A stretch of DNA of 64,000 bases from DATAFF01 sp963744915 (GCA_963744915.1 CAVUUY010000007.1:248001-312000); one strand, 5' to 3'. Positions 36,246-48,252 are shown, counted from the stretch's first letter. Notes: a model not told the origin generated them from the letters alone. Numbers and translations are program-made.

Positions 36246-37564
36246 ACGCGCCGGGCGACGAGATCGTAATCGCCCGCTTCATGGACCTCGGCCGCAACCA
36301 GATCGCCGGGGCGGAGCGCCGTCTCGCCGGGAAGGAAGACCTTGCCGTCGATCTCCGGCGCATCCCACGCCGACCGGCCGACCGCGGCGCCGGTCTCGGC
36401 ATCGAAATCGTCGATCAGCACGTCGATGCGGCGGCCGACCTTCCCCCGCATGATCTCGGCCGAGATCGCATTCTGCGTCGCCATCAAACGGTGCCAGCGT
36501 TCCTCCTTGACGGCCTCGGGGACGGCGTCGGCGAGGTCGTTGGCGGCGGCGCCGGCCACCGGCTCGAATTTGAAGCAGCCGGCCCGCTCGATCCTTGCCT
36601 CCTTCAGCCAGTCGAGGAGAAAGCGGAAGTCCTCCTCGGTCTCCCCGGGGAAGCCGACGATGAAGGTGGAGCGGATGGCGAGGTCGGGGCAGATCCTTCG
36701 CCACCGGGCGAGCCGCTCGAGCAGCTGCTCCTGCTTGGCCGGGCGGCGCATGGCCTTGAGGATCGGGGCGGAGGCGTGCTGGAAGGGGATGTCGAGATAG
36801 GGGAGGATTTCCCCCTCGGCCATCAGCGGCAGCACGTCGTCGACATGCGGATAGGGGTAGACGTAATGCAGCCGAACCCAGACCCCGAAGGTCGCAAGCT
36901 CGCGGCAGAGGTCGACGAATCGGGCCCGCACCTCCCGGCCGCGGAACCGGCTGGCGGCGTAGCGGAGGTCGACCCCATAGGCCGAGGTGTCCTGCGAGAT
37001 GACCAGCAGCTCCTTGACCCCGGCCCGCACCAGCCGCTCCGCCTCGGCGAGAACGCTGGCGGCCGGACGCGATACCAGATCGCCCCTGAGCGAGGGGATG
37101 ATGCAGAAGCTGCAGCGGTTGTTGCAGCCTTCGGAAATTTTCAGATAGGCATAGTGCCGTGGCGTCAATCTCAGGCCCTGCGGCGGCACCAGGTCGAGCT
37201 TGGGATCATGGGCCGGCGGCACCACCTGGTGGACGGCCGACACCACCTCCTCATAGGCCTGGGGACCGGTCACCGCCAGCACCGCGGGATGGGCGGCGCG
37301 GATCTGGTCGGCATCGCCGCCCATGCAGCCGGTGACGATCACCCGGCCGTTCCGGGCGACCGCCTCGCCGATCGCCTCGAGCGACTCGCGCTTGGCGGAA
37401 TCGAGGAACCCGCAAGTGTTGACGATCACCGCGTCGGCGCCCTGGTAATTGGCGGAAAACCGGTATCCCTCGGCCGCCAGGCGGCTCAGGATCCGCTCGC
37501 TGTCAACGAGCGCCTTGGGGCAGCCGAGGCTGACCAGTCCTATGGTCGGGATGCGGGGAGCCAT
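36179..37564 (-). CDS. rimO: Ribosomal protein S12 methylthiotransferase
   Basis: 461 residues, radical-SAM MiaB/RimO type. N-terminal cluster cysteines are C15, C51 and C80 (VSLGCPKALVDSE, VNTCGF, VTGCMG); the radical SAM cluster is C147-x3-C151-x2-C154 in ISEGCNNRCSFC. A TRAM-like domain ends the protein. VSLGCPKALVDSE is the RimO version of the motif, distinguishing it from MiaB. It adds a methylthio group to Asp in ribosomal protein S12. The last 67 bases overlap the convergent pabC-like gene. Confidence 0.94.
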   Translation of the reverse strand: MAPRIPTIGLVSLGCPKALVDSERILSRLAAEGYRFSANYQGADAVIVNTCGFLDSAKRESLEAIGEAVARNGRVIVTGCMGGDADQIRAAHPAVLAVTGPQAYEEVVSAVHQVVPPAHDPKLDLVPPQGLRLTPRHYAYLKISEGCNNRCSFCIIPSLRGDLVSRPAASVLAEAERLVRAGVKELLVISQDTSAYGVDLRYAASRFRGREVRARFVDLCRELATFGVWVRLHYVYPYPHVDDVLPLMAEGEILPYLDIPFQHASAPILKAMRRPAKQEQLLERLARWRRICPDLAIRSTFIVGFPGETEEDFRFLLDWLKEARIERAGCFKFEPVAGAAANDLADAVPEAVKEERWHRLMATQNAISAEIMRGKVGRRIDVLIDDFDAETGAAVGRSAWDAPEIDGKVFLPGETALRPGDLVAAEVHEAGDYDLVARRVQEPGERSASRAGIRPRTALPT

Positions 37565-37623
37565 GGCGGGGTCAGATGAACGCTTTGTTCCGTGGGGTCA
37601 AGGGTTGCCGCGACGCCTCGTCC

Positions 37624-37655
37624 AAAAAGCAAAGAGCAAGGCCTAAGCCTTGCTC
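37624..37655 (-). terminator. Intrinsic terminator on the minus strand
   Basis: GAGCAAGGC (37634-37642) pairs perfectly with GCCTTGCTC (37647-37655) around a CTAA/TTAG tetraloop; on the minus strand it is followed by TTTGCTTTTT. It lies about 60 bases upstream of the rimO start, so it cannot end rimO and must close a transcript starting further right. Confidence 0.7.
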
Positions 37656-37822
37656 CAAGTTTGGGTTCTTATAGTCTCTACCCGCCTCCGTGGGAGGAGG
37701 GCGGCTGCAGCACTGCGACCTCGGTCGCGGCGCGCCGGACGCTTCTCTTCCTCCCCAGACTTGGACCGCTCGCCACCGTTGGGTCGGTGATCGAACCGAG
37801 ACTGTCCATGCCTTTTCAATTG
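37625..37822 (-). ncRNA. Candidate small RNA with intrinsic terminator
   Basis: The 420-base gap between rimO and proS has no convincing protein gene. On the minus strand there is a sigma-70-like promoter (37829-37856) and, about 165-190 bases on, a perfect 9-base hairpin followed by TTTGCTTTTT. Between them is a hairpin with the exposed sequence CCUCCUCCC (37686-37713), complementary to Shine-Dalgarno sequences, as in the alpha-r14/suhB-type RNAs of Rhizobiales. I cannot match a named family; a leader of rimO that terminates early is an alternative. Confidence 0.4.
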
Positions 37823-37828
37823 CCGCCA

Positions 37829-37856
37829 ACTCTAGCAGACGCTGAGCAATTGTCAT
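37829..37856 (-). promoter_or_regulatory. Candidate sigma-70 promoter driving the minus-strand RNA
   Basis: On the minus strand ATGACA (37851-37856) and TAGAGT (37829-37834) are 16 bases apart, matching the consensus at 5 of 6 and 4 of 6 positions. It points toward the terminator at 37624-37655. Confidence 0.4.
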
Positions 37857-37910
37857 TACTGAATTGTCACAGCCGATGCGATTTCATTGTCGCAACGGCG
37901 GCGTGGCGCT

Positions 37911-37939
37911 TTGAGGGGCGAGCCTCTTCGGTCTATAAG
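37911..37939 (+). promoter_or_regulatory. Candidate sigma-70 promoter of proS
   Basis: TTGAGG (37911-37916) and TATAAG (37934-37939) are spaced by 17 bases, with the predicted start about 40 bases before the proS ATG. It would drive the proS-lolC/E-lolD-deacetylase operon. Confidence 0.6.
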
Positions 37940-37985
37940 CCAGACGTCCGACAACCGCCCAGCACAACCCCCAAGCACAATCGCC

Positions 37986-39317
37986 ATGAGACTCTCGCGA
38001 TATTTCCTGCCGATCCTGCGCGACGACCCCAAGGAGGCGGAGATCGTTTCCCACCGCCTGATGCTGCGCGCCGGCATGATCCGCCAGGAGGCCGCCGGCA
38101 GTTATTCCTGGTTGCCGCTGGGGCTCAGGGTTTTGCGCCGGATCGAGCAGATTGTCCGCGAGGAGCAGGACCGGGCGGGCGCCATCGAGGTGCTGATGCC
38201 GACCATCCAATCGGCCGATCTGTGGCGGAAATCGGGGCGGTACGAGGCCTATGGCAAGGAGATGCTGCGCATCAAGGACCGGCATGACCGCGACATGCTC
38301 TACGGTCCGACCAATGAGGAGATGATCACCGAAATCTTCCGGCAAGGGGTGCAAAGCTACAAGGACCTGCCGCTCAACCTCTATCACATCCAATGGAAGT
38401 TCCGCGACGAGGTGCGGCCGCGCTTCGGCGTGATGCGGGGCCGCGAGTTCCTGATGAAGGACGCCTATTCCTTCGACCTGACGCGCGAGGCCGGCCAGCA
38501 CTCCTACAACAAGATGTTCGTGTCCTATCTGCGCACTTTTGCGCGCATGGGGTTGAAGGCGGTGCCGATGCGGGCCGAGACCGGGCCGATCGGCGGCAAG
38601 GACAGCCACGAGTTCCTGATCCTCGCCGACACCGGTGAATCGGCGGTGTTCTTCGATCGCGATTTCTACGACATGGACTGGTCGAGCTTCGACATCGACT
38701 ATGACGACGTCGCAGCGGTTGCCCGCCTGGTCGACGACTTCACGGCCAAATATGCCGCGACCGACGACAAGCACGATGAGGCCGAGTTCGCGCAGCGGGT
38801 GCCGAAGGAACGGCAGCTGACCGGCCGCGGCATCGAGGTCGGCCACATCTTCTTCTTCGGCAGCAAATATTCCGAGCCGCTGGGCGCCCTGGTGCAGGGG
38901 CCCGACGGCAGGACGACGCCGGTGCTTTCCGGTTCCTACGGCATCGGGGTGTCGCGGCTGGTCGGCGCCATCATCGAGGCCTCGCATGACGAGGCCGGGA
39001 TCGTGTGGCCTGAACCGGTGGCGCCGTTCCGGGTCGGCTTGATCAACCTGAAGGCGGGCGATGCCGAAACCGACCGCGCGGCCGACCGGCTCTACCAGGC
39101 CCTCCTCTCGCAAGGTACGCAAGTGCTCTACGACGATCGCGACGAGCGGGCCGGCGCCAAATTCGCGGCGATGGACCTGATCGGGCTGCCCTGGCAGGCG
39201 GTGGTCGGGCCGCGCGGCCTCAAGGACGGCGTCGTCGAGCTCAAGAACCGGCGGAGCGGCGAGCGCGAGACGGTCCCGCTGGAGGCGGTGCCGGCCCGCT
39301 TCGGAGGGCGCTCGTGA
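37986..39317 (+). CDS. proS: Prolyl-tRNA synthetase, short alphaproteobacterial form
   Basis: 443 residues, class II. Motif 1 region RLMLRAGMIRQEAAGSYSWL, motif 2 FRDEVRPRFGVMRGREFLMK, motif 3 SYGIGVSRLVGAIIE and the anticodon-binding C-terminus (YDDRDERAGAKFAAMDLIGL) are all present. The INS editing domain found between motifs 2 and 3 in E. coli ProRS is absent, which is normal for this lineage (about 440 residues). Editing of Ala-tRNA(Pro) must come from a separate protein. Its stop overlaps the GTG start of lolC/E (GTGA). Confidence 0.96.
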   Translation: MRLSRYFLPILRDDPKEAEIVSHRLMLRAGMIRQEAAGSYSWLPLGLRVLRRIEQIVREEQDRAGAIEVLMPTIQSADLWRKSGRYEAYGKEMLRIKDRHDRDMLYGPTNEEMITEIFRQGVQSYKDLPLNLYHIQWKFRDEVRPRFGVMRGREFLMKDAYSFDLTREAGQHSYNKMFVSYLRTFARMGLKAVPMRAETGPIGGKDSHEFLILADTGESAVFFDRDFYDMDWSSFDIDYDDVAAVARLVDDFTAKYAATDDKHDEAEFAQRVPKERQLTGRGIEVGHIFFFGSKYSEPLGALVQGPDGRTTPVLSGSYGIGVSRLVGAIIEASHDEAGIVWPEPVAPFRVGLINLKAGDAETDRAADRLYQALLSQGTQVLYDDRDERAGAKFAAMDLIGLPWQAVVGPRGLKDGVVELKNRRSGERETVPLEAVPARFGGRS

Positions 39318-40582
39318 AGGAGGCCGGCGAAGCGCCGCCGTTCAGCGGCTTCGAACGCACGATCGCCGCGCGCTATCTGCGGGCCCGCCGCAAGGAGGGC
39401 TTCATCTCGGTGATCGCCGGCTTCTCCTTTGTCGGCATCGCGCTCGGGGTCGCCACGCTCATCATCGTCATGGCGGTGATGAACGGTTTCCGCACCGAGC
39501 TCCTGAGCAAGATCCTCGGCTTCACCGGCCATGTCACCGTGCTGGCGGACCGGGCAGGCGGGATTGCCGATTACGATGCGGTGGCCTCGGCGCTCAAGTC
39601 CGCGCCCGGCGTCACCAGCGCCATCCCTTATGTGGAAGGGCAGGTGATGGTGTCGTCGCAGCGCCAGGCAACCGGGGCGCTGGTCCGCGGCATGCGCGAG
39701 CCCGATCTCAAGACCTTGCCGTCGGTCAACAATGCCAAGCTCCGGGGCACGCTCGAGGGCTTCGACAAATCGGGCGGCATCGCCATCGGCTGGCGCATGG
39801 CATGGAAGCACGGCGTGGCGCTCGGCGACAATCTCACCTTGATCTCGCCCGAGGGGCCCGAGACGGTGATGGGCTCCGCACCCCGCATCCGCGCCTATCC
39901 GGTGGTGGCGATCTTCGACATCGGCATGTCCGACTATGACAATTCGGTGGTCTACATGCCATTCGCCGAGGCGCAGGAATATTTCGTCCAGGAGGACGGC
40001 GCCACCGCCATCGAGGTGATGGTCGACAATCCGGATGCCGTCGAGGAGCGGATCGCCGGCATGAAGGACAAGACCACGGGCCTGCAGTTCCTGTCATGGC
40101 GGCGCACCAACGAAACCTTCTTCAATGCCTTGCAGGTCGAGCGCAATGTGATGTTCCTGATCCTGACGATGATCATTCTGGTCGCTGCCCTCAACATCAT
40201 TTCGGGCCTGATCATGCTGGTGAAGGACAAGGGCCGCGACATCGCGATCCTGCGGACCATGGGCGCGAGCAGCGGCTCGGTGCAGCGGATCTTCTTCATG
40301 ACCGGGGCGGCGATCGGGGTGGCCGGGACGATCGCCGGGCTGGTGCTCGGGGTGGTGGTCTGCCTCAATATCGAGGGCATCCGCCAGTTCTTCTCCTGGA
40401 TTTCGGGGACCGAGCTGTTCTCGCCCGAGCTCTATTACCTGTCGAAGCTGCCGGCCGAGATGAATGTCCACGAGACCGTCATCGTCGCCGTGATGTCGCT
40501 GGTGCTGTCCTTCCTGGCGACGCTCTATCCCGCCCGCCGCGCCGCCAAGCTCGATCCGGTGGAAGCGCTGCGCTACGAGTGA
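39314..40582 (+). CDS. lolC: Lipoprotein-releasing ABC transporter permease LolC/LolE
   Basis: 422 residues starting with GTG. Topology is one N-terminal helix (FISVIAGFSFVGIALGVATLIIVMAV), a large periplasmic domain and three C-terminal helices, with the MacB/FtsX permease end FLATLYPARRAAKLDPVEALRYE. With LolD it extracts mature lipoproteins from the inner membrane for LolA. Only one permease gene is present, so a LolF-like homodimer serving both roles is likely. It overlaps proS by 4 bases and precedes lolD by 4 bases. Confidence 0.92.
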   Translation: MKEAGEAPPFSGFERTIAARYLRARRKEGFISVIAGFSFVGIALGVATLIIVMAVMNGFRTELLSKILGFTGHVTVLADRAGGIADYDAVASALKSAPGVTSAIPYVEGQVMVSSQRQATGALVRGMREPDLKTLPSVNNAKLRGTLEGFDKSGGIAIGWRMAWKHGVALGDNLTLISPEGPETVMGSAPRIRAYPVVAIFDIGMSDYDNSVVYMPFAEAQEYFVQEDGATAIEVMVDNPDAVEERIAGMKDKTTGLQFLSWRRTNETFFNALQVERNVMFLILTMIILVAALNIISGLIMLVKDKGRDIAILRTMGASSGSVQRIFFMTGAAIGVAGTIAGLVLGVVVCLNIEGIRQFFSWISGTELFSPELYYLSKLPAEMNVHETVIVAVMSLVLSFLATLYPARRAAKLDPVEALRYE

Positions 40583-40586
40583 GTCG

Positions 40587-41282
40587 ATGAAGGCGCCGAT
40601 GGAGACTGTCCTCGAGCTGCGCAACGTGGCGAGAGCCTTCGCGCAGGGCGGGATCAAGCTCGATATCTTCAAGCAGGTCAATCTGGCGGTCCGGCCGGGC
40701 GAGATCGTCGCCCTGGTCGGCCAGTCGGGGGCCGGCAAGTCCTCGCTCCTGCACATTGCCGGCTTGCTTGAGGCCCCGACCGCCGGCGAGGTGTTCATCG
40801 CCGGGCGCAATTGCAGCGCCCTCGACGACCTGTCGCGCACCCGCATCCGCCGGCTCGGCATCGGCTTCGTCTATCAGTTCCATCATCTGCTGCCGGAATT
40901 CTCGGCGCTCGAGAACGTGATCCTGCCGCAGCTTATCGCCGGCGCGACCAAGAAAGCGGCGGCCGAGCGCGCCACGGCGCTGCTGCAGCGGCTCGGCCTC
41001 GATTCGAGGCTCGATCACCGCCCGGCGCAATTGTCCGGCGGCGAGCAGCAGCGGGTGGCGATCGCCCGTGCGCTGGCCAACCGGCCGCTCCTGCTCCTGG
41101 CCGACGAACCGACCGGCAATCTCGATCCGCTGACGGCCGGCCACGTCCATGCCGAATTTCTCCGGCTGATCGAGGAGGAGGGTCTCGGCGCGGTGATCGC
41201 CACCCACAATCTCGAGCTTGCCCAGCGCATGCACCGCATCCTCCATCTCGACAAGGGGCAGCTGGTCGAGGTCGGCGTGTGA
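40587..41282 (+). CDS. lolD: Lipoprotein-releasing ABC transporter ATPase
   Basis: 231 residues. Walker A GQSGAGKSS, Q-loop YQFHHLLPEFSALENV, signature LSGGEQQRVAIARAL, Walker B LLLADEPTGNLD and switch histidine in ATHN are present. The QFHHLLPEFSALENV phrase is diagnostic for LolD. It energises lipoprotein release by the adjacent permease. The stop overlaps the GTG start of the deacetylase gene by 4 bases. Confidence 0.95.
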   Translation: MKAPMETVLELRNVARAFAQGGIKLDIFKQVNLAVRPGEIVALVGQSGAGKSSLLHIAGLLEAPTAGEVFIAGRNCSALDDLSRTRIRRLGIGFVYQFHHLLPEFSALENVILPQLIAGATKKAAAERATALLQRLGLDSRLDHRPAQLSGGEQQRVAIARALANRPLLLLADEPTGNLDPLTAGHVHAEFLRLIEEEGLGAVIATHNLELAQRMHRILHLDKGQLVEVGV

Positions 41283-42298
41283 AAGCTGTGTTTCACCATG
41301 CCCAGTCGGGTCATGTGCCAACCCGATTCCTCTCGCGCGGCAACATCGTTCCCTATCCGGAGGTGCCGGCGCGTGCCCGCCGTTTGATGGAAGGGGTGCG
41401 CAAGGCCGGCATCGGCATCCATGCGGCGCGCAATTTTCCGCGCGAATTGATCCTTCGCGTCCATACGCGGCGCTATCTGCAATTTCTCGAATCGGCCTAT
41501 GGCGAATGGGCGAGCGACGAGGCAGCCTTCCCGGAGCTCGTCGCGAGCCTGCGCCCGCTGGAGCGTCCGGCCACCTATCCCAGGCATGTCCTCGGCCGGG
41601 CAGGGTGGCACATGATGGATTTCTCCTGCCCGCTGCTTGCCGACACGTTCAAGGCGGTGCGGGCCTCGGCCGACACGGCACTGACGGCGGCGAACCTGGT
41701 GTTGGAAGGCGACCGCTACGCTTATGCGCTGTGCCGGCCGCCCGGCCACCATGCCTATCCCGATCGGGCGGGGGGCTTCTGCTATCTCAACAATGTCGCG
41801 GTCGCCGCCGAGGCGCTGCGCGAACGCCATGACCGGGTGGCGATCCTCGACATCGACGTGCATCACGGCAATGGCACCCAGGCGATCTTCTACAATCGTG
41901 CCGACGTCCTGACCGTGTCGATCCATGCCGATCCGAGGGATTTCTACCCATTCTATTACGGCCATGAGCACCAGACGGGGCAGGGCGAGGGGCAGGGCTT
42001 CAACATCAACATCCCGGTGCCGGTCGGCAGCGACGATGCGGTGTGGCTCGGCGCGCTCGAACATGCGCTGGCGGCGATCGAGGGTTATGGGGCGCAGGTG
42101 CTGGTGGTGGCGCTCGGCCTCGATGCCCATGAGGCCGACCCCCTGCAAGGCGGGGCTGTGACGACCGGCGGCTTTCGCGAGATGGCGGTCAACATCGCGA
42201 CCGTGAACCTCCCGACCGTGATCGTCCAGGAAGGCGGCTATCTCACTGATTTCCTTGCCGATAATCTCGCGAGCTTCCTCAGCGGCATGAACCAATAG
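41279..42298 (+). CDS. Histone deacetylase / acetylpolyamine amidohydrolase family protein
   Basis: 339 residues from a GTG that overlaps the lolD stop. Zinc and catalytic motifs: CRPPGHHAYPDRAGGFCYLN, ILDIDVHHGNGTQAIFY (Asp/His zinc ligands) and the later GLDAHEADPLQGGAVT with the second aspartate. Bacterial members remove acetyl groups from small amines such as acetylpolyamines; sequence alone does not tell the substrate. Translational coupling to lolD is seen but no functional link is obvious. Confidence 0.9.
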   Translation: MKAVFHHAQSGHVPTRFLSRGNIVPYPEVPARARRLMEGVRKAGIGIHAARNFPRELILRVHTRRYLQFLESAYGEWASDEAAFPELVASLRPLERPATYPRHVLGRAGWHMMDFSCPLLADTFKAVRASADTALTAANLVLEGDRYAYALCRPPGHHAYPDRAGGFCYLNNVAVAAEALRERHDRVAILDIDVHHGNGTQAIFYNRADVLTVSIHADPRDFYPFYYGHEHQTGQGEGQGFNINIPVPVGSDDAVWLGALEHALAAIEGYGAQVLVVALGLDAHEADPLQGGAVTTGGFREMAVNIATVNLPTVIVQEGGYLTDFLADNLASFLSGMNQ

Positions 42299-42398
42299 GC
42301 GAGGAGATCCGCTCTGCTCTCGGACCCGGCCGCAGTTTTCTTGTGACAGAACGGGAACGAGGGCTTCGTCCTGCCATGGGCCTTTGCTAGACAGGGCC

Positions 42399-45839
<3,441 letters not shown>

Positions 45840-45868
45840 CGCCTCACCCGGCGCTCCGACCGCCGGCC

Positions 45869-45897
45869 TTGATCTTCACCGGCCACTCGGCTATAGG
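45869..45897 (+). promoter_or_regulatory. Candidate sigma-70 promoter of rpsB-tsf
   Basis: TTGATC (45869-45874) and TATAGG (45892-45897) are 17 bases apart. A start near 45904 would give a leader of about 130 bases before rpsB, long enough for an autoregulatory structure. Confidence 0.55.
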
Positions 45898-45903
45898 CGC
45901 CTT

Positions 45904-46035
45904 CGTCAATCCACACGCGGGATGGCGGCCGGTGCGCAGGGACACTACCCCCGCATAGCGCTCCGTCCATCCGGTGCCGGGTGAGTCCCGGTCACATCCG
46001 CCCGCGGTCGTTCAACCGGAGAAGGAAGCCAAGGC
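45904..46035 (+). promoter_or_regulatory. Putative rpsB leader, possible S2-binding autoregulatory RNA
   Basis: The predicted 5' leader contains a hairpin (CCGGG, about 45977-45981, pairing with CCCGG, 45987-45991) and a conserved-looking ACCGGAGAAGGAAGCC just before the start, with GAGAAGGA as ribosome-binding site. rpsB is autoregulated through leader RNA in other bacteria, but I cannot identify the specific structure here. Confidence 0.3.
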
Positions 46036-46827
46036 ATGGCATTGCCTGATTTTTCCATGCGCCAGCTGCTCGAAGCCGGCGTGCATTTCGGCCACCAGAC
46101 CCATCGCTGGAACCCCAAGATGTCGCCCTTCATCTACGGCGCGCGCAACGGGATCCATATCATCGACCTGGCCCAGACCGTGCCCCTGCTGCACCGGGCG
46201 CTGGTGGCGGTGCGCGACGTCGTGGCCGGCGGCGGCCGGGTGCTGTTCGTCGGCACCAAGCGCCAGGCCCAGGAGCCGATCGCCGAGGCGGCCAAGAACT
46301 CGGCGCAATATTACATCAATTCGCGCTGGCTCGGCGGCACGCTCACCAATTGGAAAACCATCTCCAACTCGATCAAGCGCCTGCGCACCCTCGATGAAAT
46401 GAGCGGCAAGGGCGCCCAGGGCTACAGCAAGCGCGAGTTCCTCAATCTCACACGCGAGCGTGACAAGCTCGACCAGGCGCTCGGCGGCATCAAGGACATG
46501 GGTGGGCTGCCCGACATCATGTTCGTGATCGACACCAACAAGGAGGCGATCGCCATCAAGGAAGCCAACCGCCTCGGAATTCCGGTGGTGGCGATCCTCA
46601 ATTCGAACTGCGATCCCAAGGGTGTCGCCTATCCGATCCCGGGCAATGACGATGCCGGGCGGGCCATCAGCCTCTATTGCGACCTGATCTCGCGTGCCGC
46701 CATCGAAGGCATCTCGCAGAGCTCCCAGCTCGCCGGTGCCGATCTGGGCGAGGTCGAGGAACCGCATCCGGAAGTTCTCCCCGACATGGCGCCGAACGAG
46801 GCCGCCGCCGCTCCGGCCGCACCCTGA
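46036..46827 (+). CDS. rpsB: 30S ribosomal protein S2
   Basis: 263 residues. The N-terminus MALPDFSMRQLLEAGVHFGH is that of alphaproteobacterial S2, followed by RWNPKMSPFIYGARNGIHII, SRWLGGTLTNWKTI, DIMFVIDTNKEAIAIKEANR and the NDDAGRAISLYC end. An Ala/Glu/Pro-rich tail extends the C-terminus. GAGAAGGA precedes the ATG. It is followed by tsf after 21 bases. Confidence 0.97.
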   Translation: MALPDFSMRQLLEAGVHFGHQTHRWNPKMSPFIYGARNGIHIIDLAQTVPLLHRALVAVRDVVAGGGRVLFVGTKRQAQEPIAEAAKNSAQYYINSRWLGGTLTNWKTISNSIKRLRTLDEMSGKGAQGYSKREFLNLTRERDKLDQALGGIKDMGGLPDIMFVIDTNKEAIAIKEANRLGIPVVAILNSNCDPKGVAYPIPGNDDAGRAISLYCDLISRAAIEGISQSSQLAGADLGEVEEPHPEVLPDMAPNEAAAAPAAP

Positions 46828-46848
46828 TTCGAGCACGAGGCAATCGAG

Positions 46849-47772
46849 ATGGCCGACATTACCGCATCGATGGTGAAGGACCTGCGCGAGAAGACCGGCG
46901 CCGGCATGATGGACTGCAAGAAGGCGCTGTCGGAGACCGGCGGCGATCTCGAGGCGGCGGTGGACTGGCTCCGGGCCAAGGGCATCGCCAAGGCGGCGCG
47001 AAAGGCCTCGCGGGTTGCCGCGGAGGGGCTGATCGGGCTCGCCGTCGCGGACCGCGTGGGGGCGCTCGTCGAGGTCAATTCCGAGACCGATTTCGTCGCC
47101 CGCAATCCTGATTTCCAGGCCATGGTCAACGCTATCGCCGCAGCGGCGCTCAAGGCCGGCGGCGACGTCGAGAAGCTCAGGGACTCGCTCTATCAGCAGT
47201 CGGGGCAGCGGATCGCCGACAAGCTTGCGGAAATGGTGGCGACGATCGGCGAGAACATGAATCTCCGCCGCACCGCCCTCTTGCGCGTCGAGCAGGGCGT
47301 CGTCGGCAGCTATCTGCACAATCAGATCGCGCCGGGTCTCGGCAAGATCGGCGTGCTGGTGGCGGTCGAATCGGCGGGCAACGCCGGCAAGCTCGCCGCT
47401 TTGGCCCGCCAGCTCGCCATGCATATTGCGGCGACCAACCCGGTGGCGCTCGATCTCGGCGGCGTCGCTCGCGATGTGCTGGAGCGCGAGAAGGCGATTC
47501 TCGCCGAGAAAAATGCCGGAAAGCCTGACAATGTGCTGCAGCGGATCTTCGAGAGCGGCCTCAAGAGCTTCGCCAAGGAGCACACGCTGCTCGAGCAGGC
47601 CTATGTGCATGACAGTGCCAAATCGGTGGGGCAAGTGCTGAAGGAGGCCGAGGCGCAGACCGGCGCGCCGGTGCGGATTGCCGGTTTCGTCCGATATCAG
47701 CTCGGGGAAGGGATCGAGAAGGAAGCGGGCGATTTCGCCGCCGAAGTGGCCAAGGCCGCGCAGGGCGGCTAG
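46849..47772 (+). CDS. tsf: Elongation factor Ts
   Basis: 307 residues: the UBA-like N-terminus MADITASMVKDLREKTGAGM with MDCKKALSETGGDLEAAVDW, the TDFVARN core motif that touches EF-Tu, and C-terminal LLEQAYVHDSAKSVGQVLKE. It regenerates EF-Tu-GTP. It is co-transcribed with rpsB. pyrH and frr, which often follow tsf, are absent here; a convergent gene on the other strand follows. Confidence 0.97.
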   Translation: MADITASMVKDLREKTGAGMMDCKKALSETGGDLEAAVDWLRAKGIAKAARKASRVAAEGLIGLAVADRVGALVEVNSETDFVARNPDFQAMVNAIAAAALKAGGDVEKLRDSLYQQSGQRIADKLAEMVATIGENMNLRRTALLRVEQGVVGSYLHNQIAPGLGKIGVLVAVESAGNAGKLAALARQLAMHIAATNPVALDLGGVARDVLEREKAILAEKNAGKPDNVLQRIFESGLKSFAKEHTLLEQAYVHDSAKSVGQVLKEAEAQTGAPVRIAGFVRYQLGEGIEKEAGDFAAEVAKAAQGG

Positions 47773-47781
47773 ACCCGAAAT

Positions 47782-47812
47782 AAAAAAGGGGGCCGCGGTT
47801 GCCCGGGCCCCC
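47782..47812 (-). terminator. Intrinsic terminator between tsf and the Gly-rich gene
   Basis: GGGGGCC (47788-47794) pairs with GGCCCCC (47806-47812); on the minus strand the hairpin is followed by TTTTTT (47782-47787). It ends the small Gly-rich gene's transcript on the minus strand, and the hairpin may also slow transcription from tsf. Confidence 0.75.
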
Positions 47813-47823
47813 AGCTCCGCCCA

Positions 47824-47850
47824 ACCTCTCCCCGTCTCGAAGGGAGAGGT
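47824..47850. repeat. Palindromic element between tsf and the Gly-rich gene
   Basis: ACCTCTCCCC pairs with GGGAGAGGT around TCTCGAA. It is of the same pyrimidine/purine palindrome type as those at 14849-14880 and 60958-60991 and lies in the convergent intergenic region downstream of tsf, where it may serve as that operon's 3' end. Confidence 0.5.
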
Positions 47851-47865
47851 CCCCCAGGCGGGTGA

Positions 47866-48156
47866 TCAGAAGCACCGTGTCCGCCAGACCGGTACCTGGA
47901 CGAATTTCGGCATGCCGTGGAACCACACCCGCTTCATGCGGTAGCCGACGACCACCGGGCGGCACGCGTCATAGCCGGGGGTCAAGCCATAGCCATAGCC
48001 ACCACCGCCCCAGCCATAGCCTGGGCCGTAGCCGCCGCCCCAGCCAGGGCCGCCATAACCGAACCCAATGGCAATGGAATGAGCGTTCGCCGAGGTCGCA
48101 GCGGCAGCCATCATGGCGATGGCAGTGGCGATACCGATGAGGGTCTTGCGGATCAT
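47866..48156 (-). CDS. Small secreted Gly/Tyr-rich protein
   Basis: 96 residues: signal peptide (TLIGIATAIAMMAAAATSAN, cleavage near ANA-HS), then a Gly/Tyr/Trp-rich stretch (GYGGPGWGGGYGPGYGWGGG) and a C-terminal part with two cysteines (DACRPVV, VWRTRCF). AAGGAA 7 bases before the ATG at 48156 supports the start. Low-complexity Gly-rich envelope proteins of this sort are common in rhizobia without known function. Confidence 0.65.
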   Translation of the reverse strand: MIRKTLIGIATAIAMMAAAATSANAHSIAIGFGYGGPGWGGGYGPGYGWGGGGYGYGLTPGYDACRPVVVGYRMKRVWFHGMPKFVQVPVWRTRCF

Positions 48157-48252
48157 GGGTCGTTTCCTTGCTTTATGGTGAGGCGACACGACGCCGCCGT
48201 TCATGACCGCAGTTCTAAGGCTTTGGACCTGAATGGAATCTGAGACCGGCGT

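Noticed and set aside
37572..37856. 94-codon minus-strand frame between rimO and proS
   Set aside because: No ribosome-binding site or domain, and composition looks random. Most of it coincides with the terminator-bearing RNA candidate. A real small protein cannot be fully excluded.
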